Below, one piece after another: positions 1-8,010 of a DNA stretch of 32,923 nucleotides. The notes under the pieces were generated by a model. The model saw only the letters and a list, made by a program, of their open reading frames with translations. It was not told where the DNA came from and searched no databases. A program made the position numbers and the translations under genes. This DNA comes from Calditrichota bacterium (GTDB taxonomy: Bacteria; Zixibacteria; MSB-5A5; GN15; FEB-12), in the NCBI GenBank assembly GCA_008501655.1, contig QQUK01000150.1, forward strand, positions 1 to 32,923, given 5' to 3'. Within the stretch, counting starts at the first letter, position 1. The number at the start of each line of letters is the position of its first letter.

Positions 1-717
1 AGCATAGGTTTTCCGAATATAATGATTTACATAGACTGTTAAACCATAATCTCCGAGAGCTTCGAACGCATCTTCATCTGTTAAATCATCGCCCAGATAA
101 GCAATTGCTGCATTTGACACGTCATTTTCAGCTAAGATTTTTTTTACTGCATTCCCTTTATTGACAGATGATAATTTAAACTCAATACCTCCGTCAAAGT
201 TATGCATCTCCATTCCAAGAGATTTGATTTCCGGATTCCATCTTGTTTCAATAGCTGATTTCATTTCTTCAATTTCAGCAGTGGGCTTCCCTCGCCAATG
301 AAAAGCACAGCTTAATGATTTTGATTCAAAATGTGTTTGGTAAGAATTATCAACAGCCCATTTTTTTACTTCTGAAATAAATTCTTTACTATCATCACCT
401 GCTAAAAGTGTATATCCCTCAGTCTCAGAAAAATATTCACCCCCATGCGAACCATACAACTCCGGATATCTGTCAAGTGGAAGTAATTTTTTCAGCATTG
501 CAATATCTCTACCGGAGACAATGATAATTTTTGAAGATGTTAGCTCTATTAATTTTACTAATCTCTCAGGAACTCCTTCATACGGCAGAGCATTTTCTCT
601 GTCGATAGTGAAAGGTGCAAGTGTCCCGTCATAATCAAGCATCAGGATACTGTTATCTGATTCTTTGAGATTTGAAAAAAATGAATCTATCGATATGTTC
701 TGATTTAACAGCTGCAT
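1..717 (-). CDS. otsB: Trehalose-6-phosphate phosphatase (OtsB-like, HAD superfamily), 3' end outside window
   Basis: This would hydrolyse trehalose 6-phosphate, or a related sugar phosphate, to the free sugar in the cytoplasm. The 239 codons present start at the ATG at 717-715 and run off the window edge without a stop. Near residue 28 is the HAD motif I DYDGTL, with the nucleophilic and acid/base aspartates. IIIVSGRD, near residue 65, fits motif II. A lysine in ELKLSSVNKG-like context (FKLSSVNKGNA) fits motif III, and the acidic GDDLTDEDAF near residue 215 is motif IV. The sequence GSHGGE resembles the OtsB cap region. It lies 10 bases downstream of the glycosyltransferase stop, so it is probably cotranscribed with that gene. 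No strong Shine-Dalgarno sequence is visible. Substrate identity is inferred from the family and the neighbour. Confidence 0.85.
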   Translation of the reverse strand, partial: MQLLNQNISIDSFFSNLKESDNSILMLDYDGTLAPFTIDRENALPYEGVPERLVKLIELTSSKIIIVSGRDIAMLKKLLPLDRYPELYGSHGGEYFSETEGYTLLAGDDSKEFISEVKKWAVDNSYQTHFESKSLSCAFHWRGKPTAEIEEMKSAIETRWNPEIKSLGMEMHNFDGGIEFKLSSVNKGNAVKKILAENDVSNAAIAYLGDDLTDEDAFEALGDYGLTVYVNHYIRKTYA

Positions 718-727
718 TGGTTATAAA

Positions 728-1966
728 TTAACCGGCTATAAGATGATTTGCAAGTCCTTTACGAAGACCTAACATCAAAGTCAGATATTCCCGCAGCTGG
801 CGGTTACAGAGATAGTTTTCTTTAACAAACTCTTTTGCTGTATTTCCGATAGTGTACATCAAGTCAGGATTTGAGAGAAGTCTTCGGATACGAAGTGCAG
901 CACCTTCCGGTGTATCGACTAAAAATCCGGTATGATGATTATGTACCTGAAGACGAATACCTCCGGTATTACCGCCGATAACCGGTTTGTTTTTCCAGAG
1001 TGCTTCGGTTACCGTCAGTCCAAAACCTTCCTGTAAGGATTTTTGAATGACAATCGCTGAGGCACGCTGGAGAGCGTTGATTATTCTATGCGCATCGGGA
1101 GGAAGCATCAGAATATGAATATCCGGATTACCGTTGGCAGCTTCCTTAACTTCTTCGAGAACCGCGGCACCTTCAGGATCATCGGTTGCACCGCCGCCTG
1201 CTAATACAAGTTGTGCATTAAACGCACCATTCAACAGGTTAAATGCTTCAATAACACCGATGGGGTCTTTGAACCGGTCAAATCGCGAAATCTGAGTAAG
1301 TATCGGTCGATTCGGATCGATATTAAAATTCGACAGTGTATCTAAAATCTCCTGTTCGGACAGATCAATATTTTTATCCGACAAAGGATCAATTGACGGA
1401 GCGATAATAAACTGTGGATGATCCAGACGCTGGGCATAATCTGGCATAGAAAAAATTGAGGCATCGTAATCATTTACTTTTGATCGCAGATAATTCCATA
1501 CCTGACGATTCGGATGGGAAGCGTCTATATGACAACGCCAGATCCATTTACCTTTTTTCTCCGGTACTAATTGATGTAAGTACGCTGGTTGGGGGTCATG
1601 GATAACTACAATATCAGCATCAGCAAGTTTTTCACGCAGGCGTTCGGCATTTTCCTCAACTGTATCCTCGTATGCTTTTATCATCTTTTCAGAAAGGATG
1701 ACTTTATTTCCCTGCAAGCCGTTGTGAAAAGTTTTTGTCGTATTAAAATAATCGGCATTACCATTCAGAACTTCCCATGATGCATCCATCCCAAGTTCGT
1801 TCATCAGCGGAATCATCCAGAAAAGGATTTCAGCAACTCCACCGCCTTCTTTAGTCGAATTGACGTGTACGACCGATGCACCTTTGAGATCGCGGGCGAC
1901 CTGACGAAGTTTCGAAGTCGCAACCGTGCCGATTATTGATTCATAATTTTGTAATGTTTTTTCCAT
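728..1966 (-). CDS. treT: Trehalose glycosyltransferring synthase (TreT-like), GT4 family glycosyltransferase
   Basis: The 412-residue protein has the two-Rossmann GT-B layout of family GT4. The N-terminal segment VVHVNSTKEGGGVAEIL (residues about 32-48) is typical of TreT, which joins NDP-glucose and glucose to make trehalose directly. The C-terminal half has the donor-site pattern ISRFDRFKDP (near 226) and the acidic EGFGLTVTEALWKNKPVIG (near 314), which is the E-x7-E region, followed by GGI. The start at 1966 lies inside the end of the DUF5752 gene (26-base overlap), and the phosphatase follows 10 bases after the stop. A phosphatase neighbour is unexpected for a true TreT, so a sugar-phosphate acceptor is a real alternative. 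The family call is firm; the exact reaction is inferred. Confidence 0.82.
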   Translation of the reverse strand: MEKTLQNYESIIGTVATSKLRQVARDLKGASVVHVNSTKEGGGVAEILFWMIPLMNELGMDASWEVLNGNADYFNTTKTFHNGLQGNKVILSEKMIKAYEDTVEENAERLREKLADADIVVIHDPQPAYLHQLVPEKKGKWIWRCHIDASHPNRQVWNYLRSKVNDYDASIFSMPDYAQRLDHPQFIIAPSIDPLSDKNIDLSEQEILDTLSNFNIDPNRPILTQISRFDRFKDPIGVIEAFNLLNGAFNAQLVLAGGGATDDPEGAAVLEEVKEAANGNPDIHILMLPPDAHRIINALQRASAIVIQKSLQEGFGLTVTEALWKNKPVIGGNTGGIRLQVHNHHTGFLVDTPEGAALRIRRLLSNPDLMYTIGNTAKEFVKENYLCNRQLREYLTLMLGLRKGLANHLIAG

Positions 1967-2636
1967 ATTGATAATTTTTCATAAAATTCGATGTTATAGC
2001 TGTCAGTGTACTGCGGAGTTCCGCAAGGGTCATAAAGTAAAAATCTATCATTCGCAACGATGCAACGAGGTCCTCTACATCTTCACCGGTCTCTAAAAGC
2101 CAGGCGGTAAAATCATCTGCGTGTGAATCAGTTCTCCGGCGGGCTTCAACAAAATGATAATATATTGAACCAAGAGAGAATTCAGACATTTTAGTGCAGA
2201 GATCTCCGGCTGATTCCAGAACTATACCAGTATCAAAAACAACTGTCGCTGCCTGCATGAACTGAAACGCTCTTCCTTTCGGTGCCCAGGGGATATGATC
2301 GATTTCCCCAAGCCGCTCCTGAAGAATATCTATAAGCTGCTGGCGAAGTTCATCAAAAGATTCAGTTTTATACGGATTGATAAGCGAAAGCCGTTCGGCA
2401 AGTTTTTTATCCCGAAGCTCAGCTCCTGCCCATAAAGCAAAATCATTAGTATATTCAGGATAATCAAAAGTCGGTCGTATGACCGTTTCACAAAAATGAT
2501 GAAAGAGTGATTCATCCGGGCAGTTTTTCACCCGTTCTTCAAGTTCTCTCAGATTGAGAGCTTCTCTAACTCCTGCCATTCTTGTTATTAATGTACAATC
2601 TTTAACTGCAAATCCCATATATGTAGAGTCGGACAA
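1941..2636 (-). CDS. DUF5752 family protein, first gene of trehalose-type operon
   Basis: This 231-residue, largely helical, soluble protein has no signal peptide or membrane segment. The opening FAVKDCTLITRMAG, followed by REALNLREL and FHHFCETVIRP, matches my recollection of DUF5752, a family that occurs beside trehalose-type glycosyltransferases. No catalytic motif is recognisable. A role as a partner or regulator of the adjacent synthase is inference from context only. The start is a TTG at 2636, chosen because AAGGA lies about 10 bases upstream; the first ATG, at 2618, has no such site. The 3' end overlaps the glycosyltransferase by 26 bases, which suggests translational coupling. Confidence 0.65.
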   Translation of the reverse strand: MSDSTYMGFAVKDCTLITRMAGVREALNLRELEERVKNCPDESLFHHFCETVIRPTFDYPEYTNDFALWAGAELRDKKLAERLSLINPYKTESFDELRQQLIDILQERLGEIDHIPWAPKGRAFQFMQAATVVFDTGIVLESAGDLCTKMSEFSLGSIYYHFVEARRRTDSHADDFTAWLLETGEDVEDLVASLRMIDFYFMTLAELRSTLTAITSNFMKNYQYGKNITKL

Positions 2637-3121
2637 TTTTCTTTTTCCTTAAATTATAAGCATTTCCTGTTATTTTTACACATAAACGGGTTTTTCTTTC
2701 CCTGTTTTTATCCCTTACATCATATAACATATATAGTTAGGGTCAAGCTATTTTGCTGATAATTACTAAATTTAGTCCATTATTACTAATTAAAGGATGA
2801 ATTGTCAAAACGGCATGCTGATTTGACAATTAAAAGTCAGTTTGAGCGACAGTTTACATTGCCTGATTCGGTAAAAACTGAAAATATAAACGCTTAATAC
2901 AAAAACGGTATTCTGACAATCGAACTTGAGAAAAAAGAAGAAGTCAAACCGAAACAGATTGATGTAAAAATTAAATAACTCTACAGGTATCTCATACCAA
3001 TTACTTCAAGTAAGGATCAGGTTCAATACCCGTTCTTTTTTATTATTTTTCTCTGATGATAGGAACAATAAATGAGGAGAAAAGTTATACTGTTAATTAA
3101 CAAATATTAAAAGGAGAAACA
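2637..3121. other. Intergenic region with decayed gene remnant and a 12-bp palindrome
   Basis: This 485-base stretch separates the minus-strand trehalose operon from the plus-strand dehydrogenase gene, so promoters for both probably lie here, though none is clear. It contains the Hsp20-like remnant at 2835-2978, listed separately, and a perfect 12-bp palindrome ACTAAATTTAGT at 2765-2776. The dehydrogenase ribosome-binding site AAAGGAG lies at the right edge. No other coding signal was seen. Confidence 0.6.
2835..2978 (+). pseudogene. Remnant of a small heat-shock protein (Hsp20/alpha-crystallin) C-terminus
   Basis: Read in one frame, the stretch gives QFERQFTLPDSVKTENINA, a TAA stop at 2895-2897, then YKNGILTIELEKKEEVKPKQ and IDVKIK before a TAA at 2976. 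This is the classic end of the alpha-crystallin domain: R-x-F-x-LP, then a Y-K-N-G-x-L-T-I strand and a Lys/Glu-rich tail ending in a basic V-K-I-K. The internal stop replaces a variable residue just before the YKNG motif. Nothing resembling the first two-thirds of an Hsp20 is present upstream, and no start codon is suitably placed. It is therefore a truncated relic and not a frameshifted full gene. The match is to family knowledge and was not searched. Confidence 0.75.
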
Positions 3122-3994
3122 ATGAGTCAAAACATTCTCATTACAGGTTCAAGCTCCGGCTTTGGACTCTTATCTGCACAAACACTACTTGAAAAAGGTC
3201 ATACGGTAATTGCAACCATGCGTGACCCGGAAAGTCGAAACAAAGAATTTTCTAATCAGTTGAAAGCTAAAGGTGCTCATATAATCAGTATTGATGTCAC
3301 CGATGATTCATCTGTAGAAAAGGGAGTGAAAGATGCGCTCGCTGCAGTCGGTCATATTGATGTTCTTGTAAATAATGCCGGTGTAGGTGTAAGTGGATTA
3401 CAGGAATCATTTACGATTGATGACTGGAAAAATCTTTTTGACATCAATGTTTTTGGTGTTCAGCGAATGAACCGAGCGATCCTTCCACATATGCGTGAAC
3501 GAAAATCCGGACTTCTTATACATGTCTCGTCATTGTTAGGAAGGTTCGTTTTACCTTTCTTTGGACCATACAATGCATCAAAATATGCACTTGAAGCAAT
3601 GGCTGATAACTACCGTGTTGAGCTTTCTGCATTTGGTATCGAATCAGTACTTGTTGAGCCGGGTGGTTTTGGTACAGATTTCACTGCACGTATCTTAAAA
3701 CCTGCCGATGCTATGCGATCACAATCTTATGGTGAACTTGCAAACGGCCCTGAACAACAGATTGCTGCTTTTGAAAAAAACTATGCTGGTGAAAATGCAC
3801 CTAACCCACAAATGGTTGCCGATGCAATCTTTTCCGTAATAGAAGAACAACCCGGGAAGCGACCATTCAGAACAGTAGTCGATGGTCTCGGAATGGGTGA
3901 CCCGATTAAACAGTATAATGAAGCTGCCGACAAAATGACGAATGGAATCTATAACGCATTCGGTATGGCAGATATGCTAAAAATACAGAAATAA
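3122..3994 (+). CDS. Short-chain dehydrogenase/reductase (classical SDR)
   Basis: A 290-residue NAD(P)-dependent oxidoreductase of the classical SDR type, cytoplasmic. The nucleotide-binding glycine motif TGSSSGFG is at residues 8-15, the structural NNAG at 84-87, a catalytic serine at 136/137, and the YxxxK pair at Tyr150 and Lys154. The PGG segment after the sixth strand follows (near 180). An arginine near 34 (TMRDP) suggests NADP preference. The C-terminal extension of about 40 residues resembles the group of SDRs annotated as retinol- or steroid-type dehydrogenases, but the substrate cannot be told. The ATG is preceded by AAAGGAG at good spacing. It is a single-gene unit closed by the terminator at 4021-4049. 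Confidence 0.9.
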   Translation: MSQNILITGSSSGFGLLSAQTLLEKGHTVIATMRDPESRNKEFSNQLKAKGAHIISIDVTDDSSVEKGVKDALAAVGHIDVLVNNAGVGVSGLQESFTIDDWKNLFDINVFGVQRMNRAILPHMRERKSGLLIHVSSLLGRFVLPFFGPYNASKYALEAMADNYRVELSAFGIESVLVEPGGFGTDFTARILKPADAMRSQSYGELANGPEQQIAAFEKNYAGENAPNPQMVADAIFSVIEEQPGKRPFRTVVDGLGMGDPIKQYNEAADKMTNGIYNAFGMADMLKIQK

Positions 3995-4351
3995 CGCCCT
4001 GCTAGCGTATAGATAGTTAAAGGACAGGTATAATCCCTGTCCTTTTTTGTTTAGTTGTACCTGTTCAACAGCTTACACCCTATTAGCTGTCACCCTTCTC
4101 AGATAAGTATCTTTTATCTTTTTTTTTACTATTTATGAAAATAACAGTAGGTTTTGAATTTATAACCGATATATTTAAATGTAAATGTAATTTGAGTTCA
4201 ACTTTCTCGTAGCCTTGTTCTGTATTCACAACCTCCGATAAAAGCTTAATCTCGAATTTCCGGCGCAATCAGGCGCACAAAACTTTATCCGGAATACCGG
4301 TGATATCTATCAAAGGTATGTTTGGGATAAGCAATTATTAAGGAGCATAGA
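3995..4351. other. Intergenic region: SDR terminator and long leader of the RRM gene
   Basis: This 357-base stretch holds the rho-independent terminator at 4021-4049 and then about 300 bases before the RRM gene. That leader contains a short CCGG-AATA-CCGG hairpin near 4291-4302, not followed by a T tract, and the site AAGGAG just before the start at 4352. Long leaders are common in cold-responsive genes, but I see no recognisable cold-shock element. A 61-codon reading frame on the minus strand here was judged spurious. Confidence 0.5.
4021..4049 (+). terminator. Rho-independent terminator after the SDR gene
   Basis: An 8-bp perfect stem AGGACAGG/CCTGTCCT (4021-4028 with 4036-4043) closes a 7-base loop and is followed by a run of six T after the stem's last T. 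It lies 27 bases after the SDR stop codon. Confidence 0.9.
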
Positions 4352-4645
4352 ATGAAAATCTATGTAGGCAATATGTCATTTGACACAACTGAAGATCAGC
4401 TGCGCGAACAGTTCGGCAGTTTTGGTGAAGTAACTTCTGTAAGTATTATTACAGACAAATATGACGGTAGACCAAAAGGTTTTGGTTTTATCGAAATGGC
4501 ACAGAAAAGTGAAGCTATTGAAGCTATTACCGCATTAAACGGTAAAGAAGTCAATGGCCGCACACTTAACGTGAACGAAGCCAAACCACGTACAGACAAT
4601 AACAATCGTCGTGGTGGTGGAAACAACTTCCGTCGTAATTACTAA
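4352..4645 (+). CDS. RNA-binding protein with one RRM domain (glycine-rich type)
   Basis: This 97-residue protein is one RNA-recognition motif plus a short basic tail. RNP2 is IYVGNM (residues 3-8) and RNP1 is KGFGFIEM (42-49), carrying the aromatic residues that stack on RNA bases. The tail (about 80-97) is rich in Asn, Arg and Gly. Bacterial proteins of this kind are small single-stranded RNA binders, often linked to cold stress in cyanobacteria and Bacteroidota; that role is not shown here. The start follows AAGGAG at about 8 bases. The gene stands alone, between the SDR terminator and a bidirectional terminator shared with the converging kinase gene. Confidence 0.93.
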   Translation: MKIYVGNMSFDTTEDQLREQFGSFGEVTSVSIITDKYDGRPKGFGFIEMAQKSEAIEAITALNGKEVNGRTLNVNEAKPRTDNNNRRGGGNNFRRNY

Positions 4646-4676
4646 TTTGATATTTTAGATTATTAGTATATAAAGA

Positions 4677-4708
4677 AAACCGGTGCGCTTATGCGAGCCG
4701 GTTTTTTT
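4677..4708. terminator. Bidirectional terminator between RRM and kinase genes
   Basis: The stem AAACCGG/CCGGTTT (4677-4683 with 4698-4704) has inner CGC/GCG pairing. It is followed by T-rich sequence on both strands: seven T on the plus strand, and TTTTCTTT on the minus strand. It sits between two converging genes and overlaps the kinase stop codon by two bases. Confidence 0.85.
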
Positions 4709-6944
4709 ATTCAGTAAAACCGATCTTTTTCAAAAGAACCGGCCAACGAGGATCGGAGTGAAGATTTTTAAAATAAAAAGCAACCTTTAGCTGTGGAAGT
4801 CCGGCGTCTCTATCACGGTAGGCACGTTCTAACCACTTAAAAGATTTATCCACTTCATTTCTTTCTCCATATATCATAGCTAACTGAAACGCCCATGCAT
4901 CAGCATTCGGCATGTTTAACATAGTCTCAACAGCAGCATCTGATTCCTTTTTGTTTCCCAATCCAAAGTATGATATAGCTAAAGCCTGCAGACGATGCCC
5001 TTCAGATTCTTCAAGCTTTGCATATTTTAAAGACTCTTCATATTTCCCCTGAATATACAATATCCCACTGATCCATGTATATATTCCAGCCATTCCCTGA
5101 CTTAATTTTAATGCTTTGTGAAAAGCTTCAAGAGATTCATCAAACTTATTTACAATAGTATAAAACCTCCCTATGCTCATATATACTTCCGGGTTTAAAG
5201 GATCCAGTTCCTCTGCCTTCGCCAGTAATTTCTCAGCTTCTGCAGACTCCCCAAGCATTCCTTTAAACGCACCGACGCTACTGACTATCCGACAATCATT
5301 CGGAGCTAATTCAAGCGCTTTTTTCATAGCAACATTCGCTTCATCAAAATGATATTCAAGTGATAACCGAATCCAACCGAGAACTTCGTATGCATCTGCT
5401 AACTGATTATCAAACTCCAGTGCTTTCATAACAGCTTTTTTTGCATTTCGATATGTTGTTTCGTGGTCATCAAAACCATAAGCACATTGGACAAAATAAA
5501 CTCGTCCCAAACCTGCCCAGGCTTTTGCATTTTCAGAATCTATTTTAATCGCCTGTTCGTACAACGATATTGCTTCATTCATTGTGGATACAGTCCAGGA
5601 ATAACTTAATTGCTGTGCTTTAAGGGTCAGTTCATAGCTTTCAGGTGAAGTCGGTTCAATAATCTTTGATTTACCAAGTAGTGTCACATGCATCTCTTCA
5701 GCAACAGCTGCAGCGATTTCATCCTGAACGGCAAAAATATCTTCAATTACCCGGTCGTAGGTATCCGACCAGAGATGGAAACCGTCGGTTGTTTTCACAA
5801 GCTGGGCGGTTATGCGTACCCGATTGCCGGATTTGCGAACCGAGCCTTCCAAGATTGTTGACACACCAAGTTTACTTCCGATTCCTCTTAAATCTTCCTG
5901 TTTCCCTTTGAATGCAAACGATGATGTCCGACCGGTGACTTTAAGTTCCGGGATTTTTGCAAGAACATTTAACAACTCTTCTGTAAGACCGTCAGCAAAA
6001 AACTCATTTTCCGGATCGGTTGACATATTTGCAAAAGGAAGTACCGCAATTGATGGGCTTTCATCTGTTATTGTCTTTTTATTTTTTGTCTGCATGGCAA
6101 CAGCACGCAATGCCTTGGAAAGTTCCTGAGCTGATTGAAATCTCTCTGTTTTCTGTTTATGCAGACATTTTTCGACGATCTCCTGCAAGGCATACGGTAT
6201 TTCTGAATTATATGTCTGCACCGAATCCGGTTTTTTATGTAAAACATTCTGAAGAGTAGCGGCATCATTTGAATCTTTGAAAGGTGCTTTCCCGGATATC
6301 AATTCATACATCACCACACCGAAAGAAAAGATGTCAGACCGATGATCAACCTCTTTCCCCTCAGCCTGCTCCGGCGACATATAGGCAAATGTTCCAAGTG
6401 TAGAGCCTGCTTTCGTTAGCTCTTCGGTTCCCTGGATGGTTGCCAGACCAAAATCTAATATTTTTGCTCGGAACTCATCGTTTACTATAATATTAACCGA
6501 TTTTATATCCCGGTGAGTTATTCCGCTCTTGTGTGCTTTTGCAAGTCCGTCCGCAACCTGAATCATCAGATCAACAATTTTATCTAAAGATAGTTTTTCT
6601 TCATAACAATAATGATGGAATGTATTTCCGCTGATATACTGCATAGCAATAAATGGACGTTGCTCATGTTCGGAAACTTCAAAAATTGTAACTATATTGG
6701 GATGTTCAAGTTTCGCTGCTGCCTGCGCCTCGCGGGTGAACCTGAGACGGAGTTCTTCGTTTGCTGCCAGATGGTTCGGCATAAACTTTAAAGCAACCTT
6801 ACGGTTCAGCTTTGTATCATCAGCAAGATATACCTCGCCCATCCCGCCGGCACCGATCTTTTTTTCGATTCGATAGTGAGCAATCATCGTACCTTTGGTC
6901 AATGGTACATGCATCTGTGTGTTATCGTCTTCAAATTCTGACAT
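4707..6944 (-). CDS. Soluble Ser/Thr protein kinase with TolB-like domain and TPR repeats
   Basis: The 745-residue protein has three parts. Residues 24-285 are a Hanks-type kinase: glycine loop GAGGMGEVY (31-39), Lys53 in VALKF, Glu72 in helix C, HRDIKSVN (144-151), DFG (164-166) and SPE (190-192). All catalytic residues are present. Residues about 297-425 match the TolB-like N-terminal domain (SIAVLPFANMSTDPENEFF, ADGLTEEL, LEGSVRKSG) seen after kinases and adenylate cyclases. Residues about 430-740 are tetratricopeptide repeats (for example AWAGLGRVYF, PEVYMSIGRFY). No hydrophobic segment separates the kinase from the rest, unlike PknB-type receptors, so it is probably cytoplasmic. The target is unknown. 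It is probably transcribed alone. Confidence 0.93.
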   Translation of the reverse strand: MSEFEDDNTQMHVPLTKGTMIAHYRIEKKIGAGGMGEVYLADDTKLNRKVALKFMPNHLAANEELRLRFTREAQAAAKLEHPNIVTIFEVSEHEQRPFIAMQYISGNTFHHYCYEEKLSLDKIVDLMIQVADGLAKAHKSGITHRDIKSVNIIVNDEFRAKILDFGLATIQGTEELTKAGSTLGTFAYMSPEQAEGKEVDHRSDIFSFGVVMYELISGKAPFKDSNDAATLQNVLHKKPDSVQTYNSEIPYALQEIVEKCLHKQKTERFQSAQELSKALRAVAMQTKNKKTITDESPSIAVLPFANMSTDPENEFFADGLTEELLNVLAKIPELKVTGRTSSFAFKGKQEDLRGIGSKLGVSTILEGSVRKSGNRVRITAQLVKTTDGFHLWSDTYDRVIEDIFAVQDEIAAAVAEEMHVTLLGKSKIIEPTSPESYELTLKAQQLSYSWTVSTMNEAISLYEQAIKIDSENAKAWAGLGRVYFVQCAYGFDDHETTYRNAKKAVMKALEFDNQLADAYEVLGWIRLSLEYHFDEANVAMKKALELAPNDCRIVSSVGAFKGMLGESAEAEKLLAKAEELDPLNPEVYMSIGRFYTIVNKFDESLEAFHKALKLSQGMAGIYTWISGILYIQGKYEESLKYAKLEESEGHRLQALAISYFGLGNKKESDAAVETMLNMPNADAWAFQLAMIYGERNEVDKSFKWLERAYRDRDAGLPQLKVAFYFKNLHSDPRWPVLLKKIGFTE

Positions 6945-7060
6945 AGAAATATATATATTATCCCTTTATTATTCCAGTAGATGTTAATATAACAGCTATA
7001 ACGCAATTGCCAACAATAAAATTGACCAAATATACCTATATTAAATGATTATCTCTTCAG

Positions 7061-7960
7061 TTACTTTTTTCTTGTGAAAATTGTCATAAAGATTCCACCA
7101 AGAATCAGGATAGATGCAATTATCAGACGGTTTGTTACCTGCTCACCTAAAAAGACTATACCTCCGACAGCAGCCAGAACCGGTACGGCGAGTTGCGAGA
7201 TTGATGCCTGGGTTGTGGTGATATTTTTAAGGGAAATGTACCAGAGAACATAACCGATACCTGAGGCAAGGGCACCCGATATTCCAGCAAGCAAGATACC
7301 GGAAAGATTAAAAGACTCTGAGTCTAAATCTACTGGATTTATAAAAATAACTATAAGGAGTATTATCACCATTGGCAGCGTGTACAGAAAGTTACGGGAT
7401 GTTGCCAAAATTGATTCGGTTACTTTCTGTCCTAAGAGAGAATAGACTGCCCAGCAGATTCCGGAACCGGCCATCAATAATGTTCCCTGTAATGGTGGAG
7501 CTGAAATTCCCGGTAACAAGAGATAAATCAAACCGACAAATGAGATTAAAAATCCTGTTAGTTCTATAAAGCTGACTCTGTTTCCCTGAAACATTGAAAC
7601 CGCCATCATTGTAATCTGTACTGTCGGAAATAATACAAGTGCTCCAATGGCTGCATCAAGCTGAACATATGCATAAGAAAAGAAAATTGCATATCCAAAC
7701 AGCATCAACGGCTGCCAGAAATTCTCAATTTTGATTGAAAGAAGTCTATGATCCTGCTGTTTTGTCCCGATGATTGTTCCATGAAGACGCTTTTGAAAAA
7801 GAATCAACGGAAGCAGCATAAGCATCCCTGAAGCTAATCGGATCGATGTAAAAAGTCCGGGGCTGATGGCATCAGTTGCCAGAGCAAGTCTGCAAAATAT
7901 TGAATTCGATGCAAAAAAGATCATTGTTAAAATTAGTGTGAGAAATGATGAGAGACGCAT
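7061..7960 (-). CDS. EamA/DMT-family inner-membrane transporter
   Basis: The 299-residue protein consists almost entirely of hydrophobic helices. I count about ten, in two halves of five, as expected for the drug/metabolite transporter superfamily with two EamA repeats. The second half starts near GTLLMAGSGICWAVYSLLG. The sequence PVLAAVGGIVFLGE near residue 262 is the usual end-of-repeat helix with its glutamate, and a short basic tail (TRKK) ends the protein. Such proteins usually export metabolites or amino acids; the substrate here cannot be told. The start is the ATG at 7960. Its stop lies 116 bases from the kinase start, with no obvious terminator between them, so cotranscription with the kinase downstream is possible. 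Confidence 0.9.
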   Translation of the reverse strand: MRLSSFLTLILTMIFFASNSIFCRLALATDAISPGLFTSIRLASGMLMLLPLILFQKRLHGTIIGTKQQDHRLLSIKIENFWQPLMLFGYAIFFSYAYVQLDAAIGALVLFPTVQITMMAVSMFQGNRVSFIELTGFLISFVGLIYLLLPGISAPPLQGTLLMAGSGICWAVYSLLGQKVTESILATSRNFLYTLPMVIILLIVIFINPVDLDSESFNLSGILLAGISGALASGIGYVLWYISLKNITTTQASISQLAVPVLAAVGGIVFLGEQVTNRLIIASILILGGIFMTIFTRKK

Positions 7961-8010
7961 AAACTATAATACGCATTCAATGGAAAACTAACCAACAAAA
8001 AATACTATAC

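Noticed and set aside
4072..4084. 13-base match CTTACACCCTATT also found near 32294
   Set aside because: In 33 kb of sequence several 13-base matches are expected by chance, and the flanks do not align.
4083..4268. 61-codon open frame on the minus strand in the RRM leader
   Set aside because: Lys-rich with no recognisable motif and no ribosome-binding site; it starts and ends inside an intergenic leader. Length is within chance for AT-rich DNA.
4291..4302. CCGG-AATA-CCGG hairpin in the RRM leader as a riboswitch or thermosensor
   Set aside because: Four base pairs, not overlapping the ribosome-binding site; too weak to call.
4396..4626. 76-codon open frame opposite the RRM gene
   Set aside because: It is antisense to a clear RRM domain with intact RNP1 and RNP2; a shadow of codon bias.
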